Source of the DNA: Rhodovulum sulfidophilum
GTDB lineage: Bacteria; Pseudomonadota; Alphaproteobacteria; Rhodobacterales; Rhodobacteraceae
Direction of reading: 5' to 3'
Assembly: GCA_003241785.1 (NCBI GenBank)
Contig: QFPW01000002.1
Location: 62,001-126,000, forward strand
DNA: 64,000 nt
Shown here: piece after piece, positions 54,106 to 61,872 of the stretch
Layout: each line of letters opens with the position of its first letter
Position numbering within the stretch: the first letter of the stretch is position 1
Translations under genes and position numbers: made by a program
The notes under the pieces: generated by a model
Seen by the model: the letters and a program-made list of their open reading frames with translations, nothing else
Database searches by the model: none
Told to the model about the DNA's origin: nothing

Positions 54106-54359
54106 TTCGGCCTTCGCCCGCCCGACCAGAGCGCGAGCCAGGCCGCCGGATCGGAGCGCAGGCGCGCATGCGCCGCCGCCATGATCGCCACCTGCTCGGC
54201 CTCGGGCAGCGCGCGCAGCGCCGCCTCCGCCCCGGGCCGCGTCGCCGGGTCCTCCGCCGCCCTTTCCAGCGCCGCGACACAGGGGTGCTCCGCCCCCAGC
54301 CGCGTCCGCGCCGCCTCGGCCAGCGCGGTGAACATCACCCGTCCCGCATCCTCGAACAT
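54102..54359 (-). CDS. Small hypothetical protein
   Basis: 85 residues from ATG 54359 with GAGGAGA upstream; an in-frame longer start exists at 54392. Alanine-rich and helical (MFTALAEAARTRLGAEHPCV, ALPEAEQVAIMAAAHARLRS). No family recognised. Codon pattern is consistent with coding, and the site before ATG supports expression. Convergent with the 53671 gene. Confidence 0.5.
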   Translation of the reverse strand: MFEDAGRVMFTALAEAARTRLGAEHPCVAALERAAEDPATRPGAEAALRALPEAEQVAIMAAAHARLRSDPAAWLALWSGGRRPN

Positions 54360-54475
54360 CCCGCTCTCCTCGACTTGGCCCGGGTTTTGCATCGCTCGTG
54401 AAAAAGACGCCGTGAAGAAGACGCCGTGAAGAAGACTGGGCGCGCGGATCCATGCCCGCGCCGGGAGGACCGCCG

Positions 54476-55549
54476 ATGAACCAACCCAATCCGAGCGCCC
54501 TGACGCTCTTCGATCTGCTCGCGCGGCGATGGCAGGCGCGCGCGGCCGTCGCCGACATCCGCTTCGCCGCCGATGGCGCCACGACCGCCTTCGCCACCGC
54601 CGACGGCGCGGTGCTGATCGCGCCGCCCGACGCCGAGCCGCCGGACCGACGGATCCGCGTCTCGGGCGACCTCGGCCAGACCACGATCCGGCCGCGCGAG
54701 GCCGAGCCGACAGCCCTAGTCACGATCTCGAGCCTCGCCGAGGGCGCGCCGCCGCTCGCGGTCGACGGCGCCCGCTTTCTCGTCGGCGACGGCGACGGGC
54801 GGGTGCTCGGCCTCGGCGCGGATGGCGCGACCGAACCCCTGCTCACGCTCGGCGGCGCCGTCGTGGCGCTCGACCACGCGGCCGGGGTGACCGCCGCCGC
54901 CGACGCGGCCAGCCTGCTGCGCGCCGGGCCCGACGGCGCCGAGCGGCGCGCCCTCCCCGGGCTCCGGGCGCTCGCGCTCGCGCCGGACGGCCGCCAGCTC
55001 GCGATCGCGGACGCCGCGCAGGTCGAGATCCTCGGCCCGCGCACGCGCCGCTTCCCGCTTCCCGGCGCCACCCGCCTCGTCTGGCGCGGCGACGGCGCCT
55101 GGCTCGCGGCGGCGCTCGGGACGGGCGGGGTCGGGCTGGTCTCGCCGGAGGCGCCGGGCGTGGTCCGGCTCGCGGCCTTCCCGGCGCCGGTCCGCGGTCT
55201 CGCCTGGAGCGCGGACGGCCTCGCCTTCGTCGCCGCCGGCGCCTTCCGCGTCGCCGCCTGGGCGGCCGATCCCGAGCCCGCGCCCGACACGCCGCTCGTG
55301 ACCGGGCATCCCGGCCTCGTGCTGGTCGAGGCAGTCGCGGCGCATCCGACCCGGCCGCTGGTCGCCGCGGGCTATGCGAACGGCCAGGTCACGATCGCCG
55401 CGCTCGGCGGGCGCGACGAGCTCCTGCTGCGGCAGGGCGGCGCGGCGGTCACCCGGATCGCCTTCTCCCCGGACGGAAGCCAGCTCGCGATCGGCGACGC
55501 CGACGGAGCCATAGCCATCGCCGGCCTGCCGGCGCGCATGTTCAAGTAA
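54476..55549 (+). CDS. WD40/YVTN-like beta-propeller protein
   Basis: 357 residues from ATG 54476 (GGGAGG upstream). Repeated blades with the pattern VADIRFAADGATTAFATADG, LRALALAPDGRQLAIADAAQ, VRGLAWSADGLAFVAAG, VTRIAFSPDGSQLAIGDADG indicate a seven-bladed WD40-type propeller. No signal peptide, so cytoplasmic; usual role is a protein-interaction platform. It is followed after 12 bases by a 64-residue protein, and the two look like one operon. Function in this locus is unknown. Confidence 0.78.
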   Translation: MNQPNPSALTLFDLLARRWQARAAVADIRFAADGATTAFATADGAVLIAPPDAEPPDRRIRVSGDLGQTTIRPREAEPTALVTISSLAEGAPPLAVDGARFLVGDGDGRVLGLGADGATEPLLTLGGAVVALDHAAGVTAAADAASLLRAGPDGAERRALPGLRALALAPDGRQLAIADAAQVEILGPRTRRFPLPGATRLVWRGDGAWLAAALGTGGVGLVSPEAPGVVRLAAFPAPVRGLAWSADGLAFVAAGAFRVAAWAADPEPAPDTPLVTGHPGLVLVEAVAAHPTRPLVAAGYANGQVTIAALGGRDELLLRQGGAAVTRIAFSPDGSQLAIGDADGAIAIAGLPARMFK

Positions 55550-55561
55550 GGAGCCTCGCCC

Positions 55562-55756
55562 ATGACCACCCAGACCAACCAGCCCCCCGTCACGCTCACG
55601 CCCGAGGAGGAGAGCAAGGATGTCTTCTTCACCAAGCTCGGCGAGATCGCCCAGGAAATGACCGAGGCGCATGGCCGCGACTTCGCCATGGGCGCCCTCG
55701 TGCTCGCGGCGCGCTGGGTCGCCGAGGGACGCCTCGGCCAGCCGAAGCCGCACTGA
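55562..55756 (+). CDS. Small hypothetical protein following the WD40 gene
   Basis: 64 residues, with AAGGAG upstream of the ATG. Sequence includes TLTPEEESKDVFFTKLGEIA and GRDFAMGALVLAARWVAEGR; acidic N-terminal half and an amphipathic C-terminal helix. Not recognised. Close spacing to the propeller gene suggests joint expression and possible interaction. Confidence 0.6.
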   Translation: MTTQTNQPPVTLTPEEESKDVFFTKLGEIAQEMTEAHGRDFAMGALVLAARWVAEGRLGQPKPH

Positions 55757-55773
55757 TGCCCGGGCGCGCCGCC

Positions 55774-56034
55774 CTAGTCGGGGGCGGCGCCCTGGTAGAG
55801 CAGGCAGACCGTCCGGAGCGTGGAGGCGAAATTCCCGCCCTGGAGCTCGGCGGTCTCCTCGTGCAGCGCCGCGATCAGCTTCGGCACCGTGACGCCCTCG
55901 CGCTCCGCCATGGCGTCGAGCACGTCCCAGAAGGCGGCCTCGAGCTGCACGCTCGTCGCATGGCCCTCGATCCGGACCGACCGGCTGACGCGCCGGAACG
56001 GCTCCGGGCCCTGGCGCGCGATCATTCCGGACAT
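55774..56034 (-). CDS. Ribbon-helix-helix domain protein (RHH_4 type)
   Basis: 86 residues from ATG 56034 (AGGGA upstream); GTG 56052 is an alternative. The core SRSVRIEGHATSVQLEAAFW, DVLDAMAEREGVTVPKLIAA and NFASTLRTVCLLYQ matches the RHH_4 family of small alphaproteobacterial DNA-binding-like proteins. Targets unknown. Transcribed in the same direction as the upstream alcohol dehydrogenase but separated from it by a strong hairpin. Confidence 0.8.
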   Translation of the reverse strand: MSGMIARQGPEPFRRVSRSVRIEGHATSVQLEAAFWDVLDAMAEREGVTVPKLIAALHEETAELQGGNFASTLRTVCLLYQGAAPD

Positions 56035-56060
56035 CCATCCCTGTTCGGACACAAGAGGTC

Positions 56061-56088
56061 GGGGGAGATCCCGCGCGGGACCTCCCCC
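56061..56088 (-). other. Hairpin between adh and RHH gene
   Basis: GGGGGAG a TCCCG, two bases, CGGGA c CTCCCCC: twelve base pairs with one mismatch, ten bases past the dehydrogenase stop. Without a T-run it is a weak terminator candidate or an mRNA 3'-end stabiliser. Confidence 0.55.
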
Positions 56089-56097
56089 TGCTCCGCT

Positions 56098-57150
56098 TCA
56101 GGGGATCAGCACGGCGCGGCCGTGGATCCTGCCGGCGTTCAGATCGTGCAGGGCGCGGTTCGCGTCGGCGAGCGAGTATTCGACCGTGGTGAGGTCGACG
56201 AGCCCGCGGTCCGCGAGCGCCATCAGCTCGACCAGCTCGGCCCAGGTGCCGACGAGGTTGCCGATGATGTTCTTCTCGGTGATCACCATGTCGACGGTGG
56301 GCACGACGATGTTCTCGCCATAGCCGACGACATAGTAGCTGCCCATGCCCCGGGTCATCGCCAGCCCCTTGGCGGTCATCCCCTTCTCGCCCACGAAGTC
56401 GATCACCGCCTCGGCCCCGGCGCCGCCGGTCAGCGCCAGCACCGCCTCGACCTCGTTGCCATCGGCCTTCACGAGCTTGTCGGCGCCGATCTTCTTGGCG
56501 AGCTCGAGCGAGGCGTCGGACTTGTCGACCACGATCACATCCGCCGCGCACATCGCCTTCAGGCACTGGACCGCGATATGGCCGAGCCCGCCCGCGCCGA
56601 TCACCACCGCGCTCTCGCCCGGCAGCAGGTGCCGCGTCGCCTTCTTCACCGCGCGATAGGCGGTCAGCCCGGCGTCGGCGTAGGGCGCGACCTCCTTCGG
56701 CGCCAGCGTCTTCGGCAGCGCGACAATGTTGCGCTCCGAGGTCGCGAGATACTGGGCGTAACCGCCGTTGGAATCGAGCCCCGGGAAGGTGCCCGGCCCG
56801 TGCATGTCATGGCCGCGGCGGCAGGCGAGGCAGGTGCCGCCGGAGATCTTCGGATGAACGATCACCGGGTCGCCGACCTTGAGCCCCTCGACCTCCTTGC
56901 CGATTTCCTCGACCCAGCCGGCGTTCTCGTGCCCCATGATAAGCGGCAGCAGGTGGTGCCCGTCGGGGTCCATATGCGGCTTCCAGACGCCCTCGATGAT
57001 GTGCAGGTCGGTGCGGCAGACGCCGGCGCCGCCGATGCGGATGATCACGTCGGTCGATTTCTGGATCTTCGGATCGGGCACGTCCTCGAGCGACACCCAT
57101 TCGTTCGCCGTCAGCGCTTCGTCGTAGCGATGCAATACCTGGGCCTTCAT
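56098..57150 (-). CDS. Zinc-dependent alcohol dehydrogenase, AcoR-type regulated
   Basis: 350 residues, medium-chain dehydrogenase. Catalytic zinc ligands in GGAGVCRTDLHIIEGVW and IMGHENAGWVEEIG; structural-zinc lobe GTCLACRRGHDMHGPGT, where the spacing of the last ligands differs from the standard four-Cys pattern; cofactor motif VVIGAGGLGHIAVQCLKAM with VVDKSDASL, suggesting NAD. It has its own -24/-12 promoter and faces an AcoR-like activator, so it is induced by some alcohol or ketone. Possible roles are in alkane or ketone breakdown products, but substrate is unknown. Confidence 0.9.
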   Translation of the reverse strand: MKAQVLHRYDEALTANEWVSLEDVPDPKIQKSTDVIIRIGGAGVCRTDLHIIEGVWKPHMDPDGHHLLPLIMGHENAGWVEEIGKEVEGLKVGDPVIVHPKISGGTCLACRRGHDMHGPGTFPGLDSNGGYAQYLATSERNIVALPKTLAPKEVAPYADAGLTAYRAVKKATRHLLPGESAVVIGAGGLGHIAVQCLKAMCAADVIVVDKSDASLELAKKIGADKLVKADGNEVEAVLALTGGAGAEAVIDFVGEKGMTAKGLAMTRGMGSYYVVGYGENIVVPTVDMVITEKNIIGNLVGTWAELVELMALADRGLVDLTTVEYSLADANRALHDLNAGRIHGRAVLIP

Positions 57151-57189
57151 TCGCGTTTCCTCCCGCGCGTTGTCGTTGCCTTCACATCC

Positions 57190-57205
57190 TGCAAGACCCG
57201 CGCCA
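57190..57205 (-). promoter_or_regulatory. Sigma-54 (-24/-12) promoter of the 56098-57150 dehydrogenase
   Basis: On the reverse strand TGGCGCGGGTCTTGCA, one mismatch from TGGCAC-N5-TTGCA with the essential GG and GC kept. It lies 40 bases upstream of the ATG and faces the divergent activator gene. Confidence 0.82.
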
Positions 57206-57288
57206 ACCGGCCCGTACCTTTGCGATCAATGACTTGCCCCACGCCGCCGCGCCGCCGCCGTCCCGCCGCTGGACGGGTGGCGCGCCGC

Positions 57289-57309
57289 GGTGTCCAGCCG
57301 CGGAACACC
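57289..57309. promoter_or_regulatory. Possible activator site between adh and the AcoR-like gene
   Basis: GGTGTCC agccgc GGAACACC, an imperfect inverted repeat with one extra base, about 85 bases upstream of the -24 element and just before the activator gene. Suited to an enhancer-binding protein and autoregulation, but read by eye only. Confidence 0.45.
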
Positions 57310-57326
57310 CGCCGAAGGAGCTGACC

Positions 57327-59150
57327 ATGGCCCATCTCTCCGGACTGGACCGCGCCCGCCTCGCGCTCGAGGCCGGCCGCCGCTTCCCGGGCGGCGTCCT
57401 GCCCGCGCCGGTCGCGGCGAGCTGGGACCGCTGCCGCGCGCTTGGCCTCGACCCGCGCCAGCCGCCCGAGGCCGCGGTGCTCGCCTTCGCCGAGGTCCGG
57501 CGCCGGCGCGAGACGCTCGCCGCGATGCGCCGGCTGGCGCTCGCCGAGATGCGGCTCCTGCACGCGCAGATCGCCGGGTCCGAGTTCATGATCGCGCTCG
57601 GCGACGCCGAGGGCATCGTGCTCGACACGATCAGCGACCAGGCCTTCGCCGACAGCGACGCGGGCCGCGCGATCATCCCGGGCAGCCGCTGGCGCGAGGA
57701 GGACCGCGGCACCAACGCGCTCGGCCTCGCCGCGCTGGAGCGGGCACCGGTCGCGATCCACGGCCGCGAGCATTATTTCGCCGCGCATGGCCGGCTGAGC
57801 TGCATGGCGGCGCCGATCCTCGGGCCCGACGGCGCGGTGCTCGGCCTGATCGACGCCTCCTGCGCGAACGAGGCCCGCCAGCAGCACACGCTCGCGCTGG
57901 TGCGGATGGCCGCGGCGCAGGTCGAGAACGGGCTCCTCTACGAGCAGTTCCCGGAGGCGACCATCCTCGCCTTCCACCCCCGGCCGGAATACCTCCGCAC
58001 GCTCTCGGCCGGCCTGCTCGCGGTCGGGCCCGACGGAGAGGTCCTGTCGCTGAACCGGCCGGCCGCGACGCTGCTCGCCGGGCTGCCGCTCCGGATCGGG
58101 GCGCGGTTCGAGGCGTTGTTCGAGACCGGCTTCGCCGCGGCGCGCGACGCGCTGCGCGGCGGCGGGCCCGCGCCGATCCGCGACCGCGCCGGCAGCGGGC
58201 TCTTCATCGCCTGCCCGCGGCCCGGCGCCGCCCGCCGCCCGCCCGCCATCGCCGCGCGCGCCGAAGGCCCGGCGCCGGATTTCGTCTGCGCCGATCCGGT
58301 GCTCGCGCGGCGCATGGCGGGGATCGCCGGCGCCACCCGGATCGGCATGCCGATCCTGATCCTCGGCGAGACCGGCACCGGCAAAGAGCTGATGGCGCGC
58401 CACGTCCATGCCGCGAGCGGGCGGAGCGGCGCCTTCGTGGCGCTCAACTGCGGCGCGGTGCCCGAGGCGCTCTTCGCCGCCGAGCTCTTCGGCCACGCGC
58501 GCGGCGCCTTCACCGACGCGGGCGAAAGCGCCGCCGGGCTCATCCGCGCCGCAGACGGCGGCACGCTCTTCCTCGACGAGGTGGGCGAAATCCCACAGGC
58601 CGCGCAGGCGGCGCTGCTGCGCTTTCTCGACGACGGCGAGGCGCGGCCGATCGGCGCGACCCGGTCGGTCCGCGTCGACGCGCAGGTGGTCGCCGCGACA
58701 AACCGCGACCTCGCCGCCGGGCACGGCTTCCGGCGCGACCTGCTCTACCGGCTCGGCGGCCTGACGCTCGAGCTGCCGCCGCTCCGCGCGCGAAGCGACT
58801 TCGCCGCGATCGTCCGGCATCTCGCCCGCGCGATCGCCGAGGATTTCGAGCCCACCGAGGCGGAGATCGCCGCGCTCGCCGCGCGCCCCTGGCCCGGGAA
58901 CATCCGCGAGCTGCGCTCCACGCTCCGCCGCGCGGCGATCGCGGGCGGATTGGAGGCGGAGGCGGGCCCGGCGGAGGTCGAGGGCGACTGCTGCGACCTC
59001 TGCCGGCCGAACCCGCTCGATCGCGAGCGCTGCCTGCGGATCCGGAGCGTCTTCGCCGCGACCGGCAATGTCGCGGAGACCGCGCGCCGGCTCGGGCTCT
59101 CCCGCACCACCGTCTACCGCCACGCCCAGCCCCGGCCTTCGGGCGGCTGA
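57327..59150 (+). CDS. AcoR-family sigma-54 activator with GAFTDA loop
   Basis: 607 residues from ATG 57327 (AAGGAG upstream). GAF sensor domain (EFMIALGDAEGIVLDTISDQ, EEDRGTNALGLAALERAPVA, HGREHYFAAHGRLSCMAAPI), then AAA+ with Walker A GETGTGKELMARHVHA, Walker B GGTLFLDEVGEIPQ and RRDLLYRLGGLTLELPPLR, and a Fis-type helix-turn-helix (ETARRLGLSRTTVYRHAQP). The sigma-54 contact loop reads GAFTDA (393-398, Asp397) instead of GAFTGA. A CCDLCRPN cysteine motif precedes the DNA-binding end. Likely activates the divergent dehydrogenase. Confidence 0.9.
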   Translation: MAHLSGLDRARLALEAGRRFPGGVLPAPVAASWDRCRALGLDPRQPPEAAVLAFAEVRRRRETLAAMRRLALAEMRLLHAQIAGSEFMIALGDAEGIVLDTISDQAFADSDAGRAIIPGSRWREEDRGTNALGLAALERAPVAIHGREHYFAAHGRLSCMAAPILGPDGAVLGLIDASCANEARQQHTLALVRMAAAQVENGLLYEQFPEATILAFHPRPEYLRTLSAGLLAVGPDGEVLSLNRPAATLLAGLPLRIGARFEALFETGFAAARDALRGGGPAPIRDRAGSGLFIACPRPGAARRPPAIAARAEGPAPDFVCADPVLARRMAGIAGATRIGMPILILGETGTGKELMARHVHAASGRSGAFVALNCGAVPEALFAAELFGHARGAFTDAGESAAGLIRAADGGTLFLDEVGEIPQAAQAALLRFLDDGEARPIGATRSVRVDAQVVAATNRDLAAGHGFRRDLLYRLGGLTLELPPLRARSDFAAIVRHLARAIAEDFEPTEAEIAALAARPWPGNIRELRSTLRRAAIAGGLEAEAGPAEVEGDCCDLCRPNPLDRERCLRIRSVFAATGNVAETARRLGLSRTTVYRHAQPRPSGG

Positions 59151-59217
59151 CCGGCGCCTTGCGGGCGGCGGGCGCGCTGCTAGACTGGCCCGACAGCCAC
59201 CGCCAGCAGGAAATCCG

Positions 59218-59694
59218 ATGGACCCGCGCCGCCTTGAAATGACCGTGCTCATGACGCCCGACATGGCGAATTTCTCCGGCAAGGTGCATGGCGGCGCGCT
59301 TCTGAACCTGCTCGACCGCGTCGCCTTCTCCTGCGCCTCGCGCTTCTCCGGGAGCTACGCGGTCACGCTGTCGGTCGACCAGGTGACGTTCAAGGAGCCG
59401 ATCCACGTCGGCGAGCTCGTCACCTTCCGCGCCAGCGTGAACCATGCCGGCCGCACCTCGATGGAGATCGGGATCCGGGTCGAGGCCGAGAACATTCGCG
59501 CCGCCACGATCCGCCACACCAATTCCTGCTATTTCACGATGGTCGCGGTCGACGACGACGGCCGCCCGGCCGAGGTGCCCGCGCTCCGGGTCGAGACCCC
59601 GCTCGAGCAGCAGCGCAACCGCGCCGCCGAGCTGCGCCGCGCGCTGCGCCGCCAGTTCGCCGGCGAGATGCAGCGCGCCTCGGAGGGAAGCTGA
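59218..59694 (+). CDS. Acyl-CoA thioesterase (YciA-type hotdog fold)
   Basis: 158 residues from ATG 59218. The hotdog core reads DMANFSGKVHGGALLNLLDR, VTLSVDQVTFKEPIHVGELV and RASVNHAGRTSMEIGIRVEA, with the catalytic Asp in NLLDRVAF, as in YciA/BACH enzymes that hydrolyse short- and medium-chain acyl-CoA. Monocistronic by appearance, directly upstream of a tRNA on the other strand. Exact substrate not deducible. Confidence 0.88.
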   Translation: MDPRRLEMTVLMTPDMANFSGKVHGGALLNLLDRVAFSCASRFSGSYAVTLSVDQVTFKEPIHVGELVTFRASVNHAGRTSMEIGIRVEAENIRAATIRHTNSCYFTMVAVDDDGRPAEVPALRVETPLEQQRNRAAELRRALRRQFAGEMQRASEGS

Positions 59695-59780
59695 GCGGCT
59701 GGCCCATCCATCCGCGAGGCGCGTGGGGCGGCGCTCCCCGCGGCGCCAGGACGAACGCGGGTCAACGGGAAAGGGAAGGC

Positions 59781-59856
59781 TGGTAGGCCCGGAGGGATTT
59801 GAACCCCCAACCAAAGCGTTATGAGCGCTCTGCTCTAACCGTTGAGCTACAGGCCC
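59781..59856 (-). tRNA. tRNA with CAU anticodon, probably tRNA-Ile2(CAU)
   Basis: 76 bases with encoded CCA. On the reverse strand: acceptor GGGCCTG/CGGGCCT, D-arm GCTC AACGGTTA GAGC, anticodon arm GAGCG CTCATAA CGCTT, T-arm GGGGG TTCAAAT CCCTC. The anticodon is CAU. Resemblance of the anticodon arm and variable loop (CTCATAACGCTTTGGT) to E. coli ileX favours isoleucine-2, read after lysidine modification by TilS, over elongator methionine. G1 pairs with T72, so it is not an initiator tRNA. Confidence 0.92.
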
Positions 59857-59903
59857 GCCTCAGCCCTGCTAGCCTCGGGCGGGGGTCCGGTCAAGGGAGG
59901 CGC

Positions 59904-61031
59904 CTATCCCGAAGACGCGGGCAGCGGGCCGGTCTGGTAGAGGCGCACCTTCAGCCCGCCATGCGCGACCGGCGGCCCCGGCGGGCCGAAGGGCAGGCCC
60001 GTCGCGCGGGCGAGCGTCGGATCGGTCGTCACCAGCCCGACGCGCCAGCCGCCGAAATCCTCGCGCAGCCGGGCGCCGAGGCTCGCGTGCAGCCCGCGCA
60101 GCGGCCCGGTCTCGCCGATCCGCGCGCCATAGGGCGGGTTCACGATCACGAGCCCGGGCGGCCCCTCGGGCCGCGCGAGTTCCGCGACCGGGAGCCGTTC
60201 GAAGGCGGTGACGCCGGACAGGCCGGCGCGCGCGGCGTTCTCCGCGCTCATCCGGACCGCGCCCTGATCGCGGTCCGAGCCCCGGAAGCGGAACTCCGGC
60301 GCCGGGCGGGCGGTGTCGCGGGCGCGGAGCGCCGCCCAGGCGGCGGGGTCGAAGGTCGCGAAGTCCTCGAAGGCGAAGCTCCGCCCGCGCCCCGGCATGA
60401 GCCCGAGCGCGATCTCGGCCGCCTCGATCACGAAGGTGCCGGAGCCGCACATCGGATCGAGCACCGGCTCGGCCCCGGCATAGCCGCAGCCCGCGAGGAA
60501 GAGCGCCGCCATGGTCTCGCGCATCGGCGCCTTGGCGACCGCGACCTTGAAGCCGCGCCGATGCAGCGACTCGCCCGAGGTGTCGACGCTGATCTGGCAG
60601 AGGTCGTCCTCGATCCGGACCTTCACCGCCACCCGCGCCTCGGGATCGATCGGGGCACCGAGCGCGGCGCGGAGCGCGCCCTCGATCCGCTCGGTCGCGG
60701 CGCCGGCGTGGTAGATCCGCGACGCGCGGCAGGTGACCTCGACCCGCACCGCCGTCCCGGGCCGCAGCACCGCCTCCCAGGGAAACCTGCGCGCGCGCTT
60801 GTCGAGCTGCGCGAGATGCATCGCGCGAAAGGCGCCGATGCGCGCCAGCACGCGGGTCGGGCCGCGCAGCTCGAGATTGGCGCGCCAGACCTCGGGCCAG
60901 CCGCCGGTGAGCGTCACCCCGCCGGGCACGATCGCGGCGGGGCCGAAGCCCCGCGCGAGGGCCTCGTCCCGGAGCAGCGGCTCGAGGCCCGGCGCGACGG
61001 CGAGGAAGATTTCGAAGGGGGCGGCGTCCAT
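59904..61031 (-). CDS. THUMP-domain class I SAM-dependent RNA methyltransferase (RlmL-like)
   Basis: 375 residues. N-terminal THUMP region (FEIFLAVAPGLEPLLRDEAL; SVDTSGESLHRRGFKVAVAK), then a Rossmann methyltransferase with PVLDPMCGSGTFVIEAAEIA as SAM motif I and the catalytic VNPPYGARIGE. This is the layout of the N-terminal half of RlmKL, which makes m2G2445 in 23S rRNA. The target should be rRNA guanosine N2, though tRNA-acting relatives exist. Confidence 0.9.
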   Translation of the reverse strand: MDAAPFEIFLAVAPGLEPLLRDEALARGFGPAAIVPGGVTLTGGWPEVWRANLELRGPTRVLARIGAFRAMHLAQLDKRARRFPWEAVLRPGTAVRVEVTCRASRIYHAGAATERIEGALRAALGAPIDPEARVAVKVRIEDDLCQISVDTSGESLHRRGFKVAVAKAPMRETMAALFLAGCGYAGAEPVLDPMCGSGTFVIEAAEIALGLMPGRGRSFAFEDFATFDPAAWAALRARDTARPAPEFRFRGSDRDQGAVRMSAENAARAGLSGVTAFERLPVAELARPEGPPGLVIVNPPYGARIGETGPLRGLHASLGARLREDFGGWRVGLVTTDPTLARATGLPFGPPGPPVAHGGLKVRLYQTGPLPASSG

Positions 61032-61083
61032 CCGCCCTCGCTAGCGTCCCGGGCGCGCGACCGCCATGGGAATCTGGCGGCGC

Positions 61084-61788
61084 TCAGCCCTTCCCGCCGC
61101 GCCGCCGCGCGTAGAGCGCCAGCGCGGCGAGGCCCGCCGCCATGCCGAACCAGGTCAGCGCGTAGCTGAGATGGCTGTCGGGAAACCGGATCACCGTGAG
61201 CCCGCCGAGCGGCAGGCCGCCGGGATTGGGCGTGGCGTCGGCGTCGATGAAATAGGGCGCGACCGGCCCGTCGAGCCCCTGGGCCGCCGCGATCGCCGCG
61301 ACGTCGCGCGAGTACCAGCGCCCCGCCGCCGGATCGTTCGACCGCAGGAAACCGCCGCCGGGCTCGGTGATCCGCAGGAGGCCGGTGACCGTCGCCGGGC
61401 CCTCGACCGGCGTCCGGGTGGCGGGATCGCGGTGGTCGCCGGGCACGAAGCCCCGGTTCACCAGCACGGTGAAGCCGTCCGACGCGAGCGGCGTCAGGAC
61501 CCAGAAGCCGCCGCCATGCTCGGTCAGCGCCTGGACGGTCACCTCGCGGTCGTCGAGGAACCGGCCCGAGAGCGTCACGTGGCGATATTCGTCGCCGTCG
61601 CGGGTGAGACCCGCCCAGTCCGACGGGCCGGGCGCCGCCGCGGGCGCGGCCGCGACCCGGGCGTCGACGCGGGCGATCAGGTCGTGCTTCCAGGCCCGGC
61701 GCTCGACCTGCCAGACCCCGAGCCCGAGGAAGAGCGCGATGGCGCCGAGCACGGCGGCCCAGAGGAGGAGGGATCGGAATCGGGGCAT
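61084..61788 (-). CDS. SURF1 family cytochrome oxidase assembly protein
   Basis: 234 residues from ATG 61788. Two membrane helices, one N-terminal (LLLWAAVLGAIALFLGLGVW followed by QVERRAWK, the SURF1 signature) and one C-terminal (SYALTWFGMAAGLAALALY). The loop contains TVLVNRGFVPGDHRD and the invariant segment before the second helix. SURF1 helps insert heme into subunit I of heme-copper oxidases. It follows cyoD but lies beyond a strong terminator, so read-through or its own promoter is needed. Confidence 0.92.
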   Translation of the reverse strand: MPRFRSLLLWAAVLGAIALFLGLGVWQVERRAWKHDLIARVDARVAAAPAAAPGPSDWAGLTRDGDEYRHVTLSGRFLDDREVTVQALTEHGGGFWVLTPLASDGFTVLVNRGFVPGDHRDPATRTPVEGPATVTGLLRITEPGGGFLRSNDPAAGRWYSRDVAAIAAAQGLDGPVAPYFIDADATPNPGGLPLGGLTVIRFPDSHLSYALTWFGMAAGLAALALYARRRGGKG

Positions 61789-61807
61789 GGAACCAGTCGC
61801 GGCCAAA

Positions 61808-61838
61808 GGAAAAGGCGCCGGCCCCAGGGGCCGGCGCC
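61808..61838 (-). terminator. Terminator after cyoD
   Basis: GGCGCCGGCCCC and GGGGCCGGCGCC separated by one base form a perfect twelve-base inverted repeat (61814-61838), followed on the reverse strand by TTTT. It ends the cyo transcript between cyoD and the SURF1 gene. Confidence 0.9.
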
Positions 61839-61872
61839 GGAGCATGTCGCGCGAAGGCGAAGGCCCTGAGGC

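Noticed and set aside
57147..59282. 711-codon antisense frame opposite the AcoR-like gene
   Set aside because: Shadow frame with biased composition and no family features; the forward strand encodes a clear activator.
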